This document shows, piece after piece, positions 1 to 5,406 of a stretch of 6,904 nucleotides of DNA. The notes beneath the pieces were generated by a model. The model was not told the origin of the DNA. It ran no database searches and saw only the letters and a list, made by a program, of their open reading frames with translations. The stretch lies in assembly GCA_964604155.1 (NCBI GenBank), contig CAZRXY010000066.1:1-6904 (forward strand). The letters run 5' to 3'. Position 1 is the first letter of the stretch; each line of letters starts with the position of its first letter. Position numbers and translations under genes: made by a program. Source of the stretch: Stygibacter sp964604155 (GTDB lineage: Bacteria > Cloacimonadota > Cloacimonadia > Cloacimonadales > TCS61).

Positions 1-95
1 CATTCACCAATCACCAATCACCATTCACCAATCACCACTCACCACTCACCACTCACCACTCACCAATCACCAATCACCACTCACCAATCACCACT
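1..95. repeat. Heptanucleotide tandem array (CACCANT)n
   Basis: Thirteen complete 7-base units run from position 5 to 95, preceded by the last four bases of another unit at the window edge. Every unit is CACCANT, and only the sixth base varies: CACCAAT six times, CACCACT six times, CACCATT once. The order of variants, with four CACCACT in a row in the middle, suggests local duplication of units. The array lies beyond the 3' end of the leftward operon and contains no gene. Similar heptamer short tandem repeats are known from intergenic DNA of cyanobacteria and other bacteria, and their role is unknown. The true left end lies outside the window. The spacing and the lack of unique spacers exclude CRISPR. 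Confidence 0.95.
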
Positions 96-204
96 TCGCA
101 AATAGTTATGTCCCTCACTGACAGTATTGATATTTCCTGCCGCTTGTTTTTGTACTATGTATAACAAAACTACTGGAATGTTCTCTCCTGCGGGTCACCC
201 CCTG

Positions 205-1458
205 CTATCTAATAATCTTCCACTCGCTGAATTGCTCGTCAATCACCATGATCTCTCCCCCCATTTCTCTCGCCGCCTGCTTCTGCCCCATACCGTCTAA
301 GGTGTATCCTTCACTATTGAATGTATTACTGGCAAAAACCGCCATCTCGTCCTCTGCCAGATTCACTTGCTGTCTGATGTCCTGCCAGGTTAATAGCCCC
401 GTTACCGTCACAGTTTCACCAAAATATGTATTTTCCACCCGCTGCAATTTCACTTTCCCAGGGAGCTTTAAATTGATCTCGGTGACAATCTCTTCCAGAT
501 AAGCGGCAGCAAGTTCACCACCGATAAATATCAGTTTTTTGCCGATCTTTTTTATATCTGCCAAAAAATCTGCCTTCACCTCTGCCCAATTATTAAAAAG
601 CATCCTCAGCATTCCTATCCCGTTCTCCAGTTGTTCATAATCTTCATAATATTCATCAGAAGGAATTGCTATCTGCGCCTTTATGTATATCTCGTCTGAG
701 CACCAGGTACGTCGATATTTTGCCGCCGCTTCTATTATGTTTCGTGCCTCATCCGCAGTCACTGTCCTCAGCTCGGTCAAATCACTACGATACCTTGTGA
801 GCCCTACCGGTACTATGCCAATGCTCAGGCAATTTTTACCTAAGCCGTCTAAATCTTTCAGAGTCTTCTCTAATTCCCTGCCATCATTGTATCTCGGCAC
901 TACCACTATCTGTGTGTGAAAAGAAATATTATGCTCACTCAGATACTCCAGTTTTTCCAGCAGATTAAATCTATGCTTATACCGCAGCATCTGCCTGTGC
1001 AATTCCATATTTGTCGTGTGGACTGAGATATACAGCGGTGATAAATATTGTTGGGTGATCTTTCTGAAATCTTGCTCACTGAGATTAGTCAAGGTGATAA
1101 AATTGCCATAGTAAAAAGAAAAACACACATCGTCATCCTTGATGTATAAAGATTGCCGCAATGTATCAGGCATCTGGTCTATAAAGCAAAATATACAATT
1201 ATTCACGCACGACCGGCACTCATGCTCCTCCGCTATTATCCCAAGTGGCTTAGACCAGTTATCTCTGATTTCAAAAATCGCCCTGCTGCCATTCAATCGC
1301 TCTATCTCAAGCTGTATCTCGCCATCTGCACCATAAAACTGCAAATCCAAAAAATCCCTGACCCTTTTGCCATTGATAGACAGCAGTCGCTCACTTGGCA
1401 ATATTCCTAATTCTGCTGCCCTGCTGCCAGGCTCTATCTCTTTTATCCTCAAAGACAT
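205..1458 (-). CDS. PDZ/radical-SAM-like DUF512 family protein
   Basis: A 417-residue protein of the DUF512 family, widespread in bacteria and of unknown reaction. Residues 1 to about 65 form a PDZ-like domain (IKEIEPGSRAAELGI, then LLSINGKRV). Next comes the family's cysteine signature, C81-x2-C84-x3-C88-x2-C91, running into CFIDQMP. C84, C88 and C91 give the CX3CX2C spacing of radical SAM [4Fe-4S] clusters. The barrel-like middle has YGNFITLTN (117-125), SVHTTN (145-150) and VPVGLTRYR (216-224). The C-terminal DUF512 part ends with NTYFGETVTVTGLLT (343-357). Length is normal for the family and no key residue is missing. It is probably cytoplasmic, since no signal peptide or membrane segment is seen. 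The start lies five bases after the stop of the AI-2E gene and has no clear Shine-Dalgarno sequence, so translation is probably coupled to that gene. Family assignment is firm; the function is unknown. Confidence 0.93.
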   Translation of the reverse strand: MSLRIKEIEPGSRAAELGILPSERLLSINGKRVRDFLDLQFYGADGEIQLEIERLNGSRAIFEIRDNWSKPLGIIAEEHECRSCVNNCIFCFIDQMPDTLRQSLYIKDDDVCFSFYYGNFITLTNLSEQDFRKITQQYLSPLYISVHTTNMELHRQMLRYKHRFNLLEKLEYLSEHNISFHTQIVVVPRYNDGRELEKTLKDLDGLGKNCLSIGIVPVGLTRYRSDLTELRTVTADEARNIIEAAAKYRRTWCSDEIYIKAQIAIPSDEYYEDYEQLENGIGMLRMLFNNWAEVKADFLADIKKIGKKLIFIGGELAAAYLEEIVTEINLKLPGKVKLQRVENTYFGETVTVTGLLTWQDIRQQVNLAEDEMAVFASNTFNSEGYTLDGMGQKQAAREMGGEIMVIDEQFSEWKIIR

Positions 1459-1463
1459 CTTAA

Positions 1464-2534
1464 CTAAGTGGGTCGCTTTTGCTCGGTCGCCATCAAAGCT
1501 GAGAGCACTTTTAACGAATCAAATTGCTTTAATACTATATTCAGGGTAGAGGTTATGGGTACCGCCAGAACCATCCCTATCGGTCCCCAAACCCAGTACC
1601 AGAAAATCAATGAGATCAGGATCACCAGTGGAGATATCTTCAACCTTGAACCCATAAATCGGGGCTCGATTATGTTTCCCATAATCGCTTGCGTGCCTAT
1701 TAGTAATGAAGATACAAGCACTAATCTCCAACCAAAACCGTATTGGAAAAAGCAGATCATTATCGGGAATGTTGTTGCTACTATCGAACCAAAATTGGGT
1801 ATGTAATTTAAAATAAAGATCAGTAACCCGGATATTATGGCAAAATCTACCTGGAATATACTCATCCATAATATCGATATCGCCCCCGTTAATACACTTA
1901 TTATCGTCTTATTTAATATATAATTCTTCACGGAATTTTCTATGTCCTTCAGAGTATCTCGATTACGCTTGATGTCCTGCTCAGATAACACGCTTTTTAA
2001 TCTGTCATCTATGCTGCCCCGCTCCGCCAGTAAAAATAAAAGGAAGATTGTTGTTAATAATAGCTTCATAACAAAATCAAAAAATGTCCCCATCGATCCT
2101 GATATCACTTTCGATAAAGATAACCTGTCAAATATCTGAACCCAGTTCACCCGGTTATTCAAGTATGATCTCACCTGCTCCATCGGTATCTCGAACTGGA
2201 CTATTGCCGATTGCACTATTAATTGTATCTTCTCTTCATACCGGGGAAATTCTTTGATAAAAGAATTGGCACTGGCAAAGACTATTGAACCTAAGCCAAA
2301 AAATACACCCAGAACAAAAACCAGTACTATTATATTGATCACCCACATCGGCACCTTGTGCCTCCCCAAAACCCGATATACAGGTAAGAATAAAAATTGC
2401 AAAAATAAGGCAAATGATAAGGGAATGAATATCCCCTTTAATACCCGCAGTATATAGATTACTATCGCTAATACCATTATACCCAAAGATATATTTATTA
2501 TCCTGCTATTATTCACTGTACCTGCTTCCTTCAT
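1464..2534 (-). CDS. AI-2E family transporter (membrane permease)
   Basis: A 356-residue polytopic inner-membrane protein of the AI-2E family (PF01594, the TqsA/PerM group). Hydrophobic segments lie near residues 12-32, 35-56, 63-87, 151-170, 210-226, 231-245, 250-264, 270-284 and 300-330. A polar stretch at about 90-145 separates the two halves, as usual in the family. Diagnostic motifs are LNYIPNFGSIVAT (242-254) and GNIIEPRFMGSRLKISPL (286-303), followed by GPIGMVLAVPIT. Length is typical. Some members export autoinducer-2 and others act as ion antiporters, so the substrate cannot be told. No LuxS or Lsr gene is present here. The ATG at 2534 has a poor ribosome site. A GTG at 2516 (residue 7) has AGGAAG eight bases upstream and fits the predicted promoter better, so the protein may be 350 residues. 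It is the first gene of the leftward operon. Confidence 0.93.
   Translation of the reverse strand: MKEAGTVNNSRIINISLGIMVLAIVIYILRVLKGIFIPLSFALFLQFLFLPVYRVLGRHKVPMWVINIIVLVFVLGVFFGLGSIVFASANSFIKEFPRYEEKIQLIVQSAIVQFEIPMEQVRSYLNNRVNWVQIFDRLSLSKVISGSMGTFFDFVMKLLLTTIFLLFLLAERGSIDDRLKSVLSEQDIKRNRDTLKDIENSVKNYILNKTIISVLTGAISILWMSIFQVDFAIISGLLIFILNYIPNFGSIVATTFPIMICFFQYGFGWRLVLVSSLLIGTQAIMGNIIEPRFMGSRLKISPLVILISLIFWYWVWGPIGMVLAVPITSTLNIVLKQFDSLKVLSALMATEQKRPT
2525..2530 (-). promoter_or_regulatory. Candidate ribosome binding site favouring the GTG start of the AI-2E gene
   Basis: The minus strand reads AGGAAG, five of six matches to AGGAGG, eight bases before the in-frame GTG at 2516-2514. Nothing comparable stands before the ATG at 2534-2532, whose upstream bases read GCTGGCAAATAA. 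The site lies inside the longer reading of the gene. It decides between a 356- and a 350-residue product, and both keep the first membrane segment. Confidence 0.45.
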
Positions 2535-2547
2535 TTATTTGCCAGCA

Positions 2548-2576
2548 ATAATATATTAATATCCTCAGACCGTCAA
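2548..2576 (-). promoter_or_regulatory. Predicted sigma70-type promoter of the leftward operon
   Basis: On the minus strand TTGACG (2576-2571) is followed after 17 bases by TATTAT (2553-2548). Each hexamer matches the consensus at five of six positions, with ideal spacing. Transcription would begin near 2541, giving only about 7 bases before the ATG at 2534 but about 25 bases before the GTG at 2516. This is the best promoter match in the window. It is a prediction from sequence only. Confidence 0.6.
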
Positions 2577-2639
2577 GCATTTCAAGTTTTCTGCCACCTC
2601 AGTCCGTTTATTTTTTTTTCTCCCCCCCTCTATTCTCTT

Positions 2640-2660
2640 CACCGTTAACCATTCACCGTG
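2640..2660. repeat. Three degenerate heptamers related to the array at 1-95
   Basis: The units are CACCGTT, AACCATT and CACCGTG, in exact 7-base register. The string CCATTCACC inside it also occurs at 21-29 in the large array. The similarity and register suggest a decayed or seeding copy of the same repeat family. With only 21 bases, chance cannot be excluded. Confidence 0.45.
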
Positions 2661-2690
2661 ATCTATGGCTATGCACAAAAAAAATATTCG

Positions 2691-2702
2691 GGGGTATGCC
2701 AG
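2691..2702 (+). repeat. Copy 1 of direct repeat GGGGTATGCCAG
   Basis: An exact 12-base string that recurs at 2964-2975. Both copies are preceded by ATTC one or two bases upstream. The copies are 273 bases apart in the same intergenic region. They could be a dispersed intergenic motif or a binding site. No terminal inverted repeats lie inside them, so a mobile element is not supported. Confidence 0.6.
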
Positions 2703-2718
2703 AGCCTAATGAGCAGGC

Positions 2719-2747
2719 TTGACAGGATTGAGATTAGAATAGAAAAT
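2719..2747 (+). promoter_or_regulatory. Possible distal promoter for the tetR operon
   Basis: TTGACA (2719-2724) matches the -35 consensus exactly, and GAAAAT (2742-2747) matches the -10 at four of six positions, 17 bases away. Transcription from here would give tetR a leader of nearly 300 bases that includes the nonamer array. The TTGACAGGATT string may also belong to a repeat family rather than a promoter. Confidence 0.22.
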
Positions 2748-2832
2748 AGAAGAAAATTAAGAGTGATTGATTAATGAAACCTAATAAAATAGATGCGGAT
2801 TTACGTCCAGAATACAGGTTTCTATCCGAGCC

Positions 2833-2877
2833 CATTATGTCCATTATGTCCATTATGTCCATAAAGTCCATAAAATA
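2833..2877. repeat. Nonanucleotide tandem array (CATTATGTC)n
   Basis: Three perfect CATTATGTC units (2833-2859) are followed by CATAAAGTC and the more degenerate CATAAAATA. A single copy extended to CATTATGTCCA stands apart at 2935-2945, and a partial TTATGTCC occurs at 106-113 beside the heptamer array. The unit length is a multiple of three, so an open frame can pass through it, but there is no good evidence that it is translated. Confidence 0.9.
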
Positions 2878-2882
2878 TTATC

Positions 2883-2916
2883 CGACACCATAGAACCCCA
2901 CGCTCAAATGGTGACG
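2883..2916. repeat. Imperfect inverted repeat, 9-base arms
   Basis: CGACACCAT (2883-2891) pairs with ATGGTGACG (2908-2916) at eight of nine positions, with one A-A mismatch and a 16-base loop. No T-run follows, so it is not a typical terminator. It could form a leader hairpin or be a protein site if transcription comes from the distal promoter. Confidence 0.4.
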
Positions 2917-2963
2917 ACTAATTGTTTACTTGATCATTATGTCCACTTTTCGAATTAATTCCA

Positions 2964-2975
2964 GGGGTATGCCAG
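2964..2975 (+). repeat. Copy 2 of direct repeat GGGGTATGCCAG
   Basis: An exact match to 2691-2702. This copy sits just upstream of the TTGACA at 2991, about 74 bases before the tetR start. Confidence 0.6.
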
Positions 2976-2990
2976 GAAAGAAAAAAAAGA

Positions 2991-3022
2991 TTGACATCCT
3001 GAACACCTTTTGAATTTTTAAT
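2991..3022 (+). promoter_or_regulatory. Possible proximal promoter of the tetR operon
   Basis: TTGACA (2991-2996) is an exact -35 hexamer. The best -10 is TTTAAT (3017-3022, five of six matches), but the 20-base spacing is longer than ideal, as is common for promoters that depend on a regulator. TTCGAA palindromes lie on both sides, at 2949-2954 and 3029-3034, so it could be autoregulated. Prediction only. Confidence 0.35.
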
Positions 3023-3048
3023 AATATATTCGAAATTCGGGAGGTTGT

Positions 3049-3624
3049 GTGGCTGAACAACGGGAAAAGATCCTGGCTGCCGCCAAAAAGCTCATTGGTC
3101 ATTTCGGTGTCAGAAAGACCAGTATAGAGGATATAGCCGAGGAAGCAGGCATGTCCAAGGCAAATCTCTATTACTATTTCAGTGGTAAAGAAGATATCTG
3201 TATGGAAGTGATAAACATAGAGAGTCGTAAGCTGCAGGAACAGATACGTAAAAAGTCTTTGGAAGCAGATAGCGTCGAAGCACGGATAATAATGTATATC
3301 CATCACAGACTTCAATATTTCTATGAGCTCAAAAACAAGTATAAATTTCTCTTTAAGGAATTTTATAGTCACAAAAAGGGTATCAGCCGTGTTCGCATGA
3401 ATTTTTATGAATTTGAAGGAGAAACAATAGATAATATCATCCAGGGCTCATTGAGCAATAGAGAGGTCTTCATCTCTCTTTTAAAAACATTGATCATAGG
3501 CTATGAATTGCGGATCTTGATGGGCGAGCCCTTTGACGAATTGTCTCAGAGTATGCCCGCTGAAATAAAATTGATCAGTATCAACCTTGTGGAAGAACAC
3601 AAACCAGGAGGCATAAAATGTTAA
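3049..3624 (+). CDS. TetR/AcrR family transcriptional regulator
   Basis: A 191-residue one-component regulator of normal length for TetR proteins. Residues 4-50 are the DNA-binding domain. The helix-turn-helix is TSIEDIAEEAGMSKANLYYYF (24-44), a textbook match, followed by SGKEDI. The remaining helices (about 55-185) form the ligand-binding and dimer domain, which is not conserved enough to name a ligand. Translation starts at GTG 3049 behind GGGAGG (3039-3044), four bases away; no other in-frame start has such a site. Its last seven bases overlap the start of the flavin oxidoreductase, so the two are made from one message and translation is probably coupled. TetR proteins usually repress their own and adjacent genes, so control of the downstream oxidoreductase is likely but inferred. 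Family assignment is very secure. Confidence 0.95.
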   Translation: MAEQREKILAAAKKLIGHFGVRKTSIEDIAEEAGMSKANLYYYFSGKEDICMEVINIESRKLQEQIRKKSLEADSVEARIIMYIHHRLQYFYELKNKYKFLFKEFYSHKKGISRVRMNFYEFEGETIDNIIQGSLSNREVFISLLKTLIIGYELRILMGEPFDELSQSMPAEIKLISINLVEEHKPGGIKC

Positions 3625-4727
3625 AAAGCAATGGATTTATGATAGGAGATTTGGAGATAGCACTCCCCATAGTCCAGGGTGGAATGGGAGTAGGTATTTC
3701 ACTGGCAGGACTTGCCGGTTCAGTTGCAAATGAGGGTGGTATTGGCGTAATATCATCTGTAGGTCTTGGAATGCTGGAACGCTACGGTGGCAAGGGCTTT
3801 AGCGCGGCAAATATTGAAGGTTTACGGGCAGAAATACGCAAAGCCCGAGAATTGACCGCCGGAGTGATCGGTGTGAATATCATGGCAGCACTCAGCGATT
3901 TTGGCAAAATGCTCAAAACAGCCATTCAGGAGCAGGCAGATATCATTTTCATAGGAGCAGGCTTGATCCTAAAACAGCCTGATGAAGTGGAATTCTCGGA
4001 GCTCCAATCCTCCAAATCAAAAATCGCTCCCATCGTCTCATCTTCAAGAGCTGCCCAGATCATCTTTAATTACTGGGACAAGCATTATGCCCATCTCCCT
4101 GATGCGGTAGTAGTAGAAGGTCCACTGGCAGGCGGGCACCTGGGCTTTAAACGTGAGGGGCTTGACCAACCGGAAAACACGCTGGAAAATCTGGTGACCT
4201 CAGTTAAAAAAGTTCTGAAATCTTATGAAGATAAATATGATAAGAAGATACCCATCATCGCCGGAGGCGGATTACATAGTGGTGAGGATATCACAAAAAT
4301 CTTGGCAGCAGGAGCAAGTGCCGCTCAGATGGGCAGCAGATTTGTAGCTACTCAGGAATGCGATGCCTCCCCGGAATTTAAGCAAACTTTTATCAATGCC
4401 AGACAGGAAGATATCGTGATCATAGATAGTCCCGTGGGACTGCCCGGCAGAGCTATAAATTGTAAATACCTCGAAGCTGTGAGCCAGGGTAATCGCAAGC
4501 CTATAGATTGCCGCTGGAAATGCCTGAAAAACTGCGATTATCATAATGCCCCCTATTGCATTGCCCGAGCTCTCACTAATGCCCAGCAGGGACATCTGGA
4601 CGAAGGTTTTGCCTTCTGCGGAGCTAATGCCCATAAAATCACAGGATTATTAAAAGTTAAAGACCTTATAAACAGCCTAAAACTTGAAATAGAAACCGCT
4701 TTCGATAAATTATATTCTAGAAATTAA
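3618..4727 (+). CDS. NAD(P)H-dependent flavin oxidoreductase, nitronate monooxygenase/FabK-like
   Basis: A 369-residue FMN-dependent TIM-barrel enzyme of the 2-nitropropane dioxygenase superfamily (PF03060), which includes nitronate monooxygenases and the enoyl-ACP reductase FabK. Visible motifs are PIVQGGMGVGIS (17-28), GVNIM (85-89), EGPLAGGHLG (167-176, with H174 at the usual catalytic position), IIAGGGLHSGEDI (213-225) and GASAAQMGSRFVATQEC (232-248). The two glycine-rich strings bind FMN phosphate in relatives. A tail follows with C282, C298, C302, C306, C314 and C334. C298-x3-C302-x3-C306-x7-C314 could hold a metal or Fe-S cluster, which is inference. FabK proteins are shorter, about 310-330 residues. 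Start ATG 3618 has AGGAGG (3606-3611) six bases upstream inside tetR. The substrate is unknown; a fatty-acid or nitronate role cannot be chosen from sequence. Confidence 0.92.
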   Translation: MLKSNGFMIGDLEIALPIVQGGMGVGISLAGLAGSVANEGGIGVISSVGLGMLERYGGKGFSAANIEGLRAEIRKARELTAGVIGVNIMAALSDFGKMLKTAIQEQADIIFIGAGLILKQPDEVEFSELQSSKSKIAPIVSSSRAAQIIFNYWDKHYAHLPDAVVVEGPLAGGHLGFKREGLDQPENTLENLVTSVKKVLKSYEDKYDKKIPIIAGGGLHSGEDITKILAAGASAAQMGSRFVATQECDASPEFKQTFINARQEDIVIIDSPVGLPGRAINCKYLEAVSQGNRKPIDCRWKCLKNCDYHNAPYCIARALTNAQQGHLDEGFAFCGANAHKITGLLKVKDLINSLKLEIETAFDKLYSRN

Positions 4728-4742
4728 CTGCTGATCCTTATT

Positions 4743-4771
4743 TTTTCACAGGCTCTGATTGACATTATTAT
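4743..4771 (+). promoter_or_regulatory. Possible promoter of the maf-amidohydrolase pair
   Basis: TTTTCA (4743-4748, four of six matches) and TATTAT (4766-4771, five of six) are 17 bases apart in the 85-base gap after the oxidoreductase gene. The start would be near 4778, leaving a leader of about 35 bases. No terminator hairpin is seen in this gap, so read-through from the tetR operon is also possible. Confidence 0.3.
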
Positions 4772-4812
4772 GCCCTGATACGATCCTTGACCAAAATATT
4801 AAAGGATAGCGG

Positions 4813-5397
4813 ATGTTACACCAGATACTCCTGAACAGGCAGATCGTGCTCGCCTCGGCATCACCACGCCGGAAAGCGATTTTTGAGATGCTCAATTTAA
4901 ATGCCCTCATCTTTCCTGCTCTGATAGAAGAAGATTCTCAATGCAGCCTCCCACATCAATTTGTCCAGATACACGCCAGACAAAAAGCAGAATTTGTAGC
5001 CACCAAAATGCCAACGGATACCATCGTCATCGGAGCAGACACCATAGTGCATATCAATAATCAGGTATTAGGTAAACCACGTGATAAATATGAGGCTTAC
5101 GAATTTCTCAGCCAGCTCTCCGGTGCCAGACATAATGTCTATAGCGGTATTGCTATCAGATATAAAGGTTGCACCAAAACAGGCTATTGCCGTTCTCAAG
5201 TGGAATTTAATACTATGAATCGCCAGGAAATTGAAGATTATATCATCACGGAAGAACCGCTCGATAAAGCCGGTGCTTATGGAATCCAGGGCTACGGCTC
5301 ACAATTTGTAAAAAAAATCAATGGCTGTTATTTTAATGTTATGGGCTTTCCCGTTTCTCTCTTCTATAAACTGATAAAAGAATTTATCCGTACCTGA
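4813..5397 (+). CDS. maf: Maf family nucleoside triphosphate pyrophosphatase
   Basis: A 194-residue cytoplasmic enzyme of the Maf family, full length. These enzymes hydrolyse nucleoside triphosphates to monophosphate and pyrophosphate. The YhdE type acts on dTTP, UTP and modified pyrimidine nucleotides and limits their incorporation. Visible motifs are LASASPRR (13-20, phosphate binding), IGADTIV (73-79, with the catalytic D76), GKPRD (87-91), LSGARHNVYSG (102-112), DKAGAYGIQGYG (151-162) and INGCYFNVMGFPV (169-181). The KAGAYGIQG form fits the dTTP/UTP type better than the m7GTP type. Start ATG 4813 follows AAAGGA (4801-4806) at six bases. The next gene begins nine bases after the stop, so the two are probably one transcript. 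Maf was first linked to septum formation, but the enzymatic role is better supported. Nothing is missing or odd. Confidence 0.96.
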   Translation: MLHQILLNRQIVLASASPRRKAIFEMLNLNALIFPALIEEDSQCSLPHQFVQIHARQKAEFVATKMPTDTIVIGADTIVHINNQVLGKPRDKYEAYEFLSQLSGARHNVYSGIAIRYKGCTKTGYCRSQVEFNTMNRQEIEDYIITEEPLDKAGAYGIQGYGSQFVKKINGCYFNVMGFPVSLFYKLIKEFIRT

Positions 5398-5401
5398 GGA
5401 G
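5395..5401 (+). promoter_or_regulatory. Ribosome binding site overlapping the maf stop
   Basis: TGAGGAG contains the maf stop codon TGA and a good Shine-Dalgarno core, five bases before ATG 5407. Ribosomes ending maf cover this site, so translation of the amidohydrolase is probably coupled to maf. It fixes the amidohydrolase start. Confidence 0.7.
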
Positions 5402-5406
5402 TCTTA

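Larger units (their letters stand above)
2535..3048. other. Divergent intergenic region, 514 bases, repeat-rich
   Basis: No convincing gene lies between the two divergent operons. From left to right it holds: the leftward promoter (2548-2576); nine T and seven C in runs (2611-2628); three degenerate heptamers (2640-2660); a 12-base motif GGGGTATGCCAG (2691-2702) repeated at 2964-2975; a small hairpin (2703-2719); a TTGACA (2719-2724); a nonamer array (2833-2877); an imperfect inverted repeat (2883-2916); a lone nonamer copy (2935-2943); and palindromes and a possible promoter before tetR. A 39-codon open frame from ATG 2774 to TAG 2893 runs through the nonamer array, encoding IMS repeated three times. 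Its ribosome site is weak (AAGAG, ten bases away), so I do not call it a gene. Confidence 0.8.

Noticed and set aside
1..95. Repeat array as a CRISPR
   Set aside because: Units are 7 bases with no spacers, and no cas gene is nearby.
96..204. Terminator after the leftward operon
   Set aside because: No stable stem with a following T-run was found on the minus strand. The short GGGT/ACCC pairing next to the stop has a one-base loop and cannot form.
1464..2534. Quorum-sensing (AI-2) locus
   Set aside because: The AI-2E family name does not prove AI-2 transport, and no luxS or lsr gene is present.
2703..2719. Hairpin AGCCT/AGGCT with a 7-base loop as a terminator
   Set aside because: The stem is only five to six pairs and no T-run follows.
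2691..2975. Direct repeats as target duplications of a small mobile element
   Set aside because: The sequence between the copies has no terminal inverted repeats and no transposase.
2926..3372. 148-residue minus-strand open frame
   Set aside because: It lies opposite the well-supported tetR gene, and its translation shows no recognisable domain.
4272..4634. 120-residue minus-strand open frame
   Set aside because: It lies entirely opposite the flavin oxidoreductase and shows no domain.
4759..4764. TTGACA as the -35 of a maf promoter
   Set aside because: No acceptable -10 hexamer is found 16-18 bases downstream. The TTTTCA/TATTAT pair just upstream fits better.
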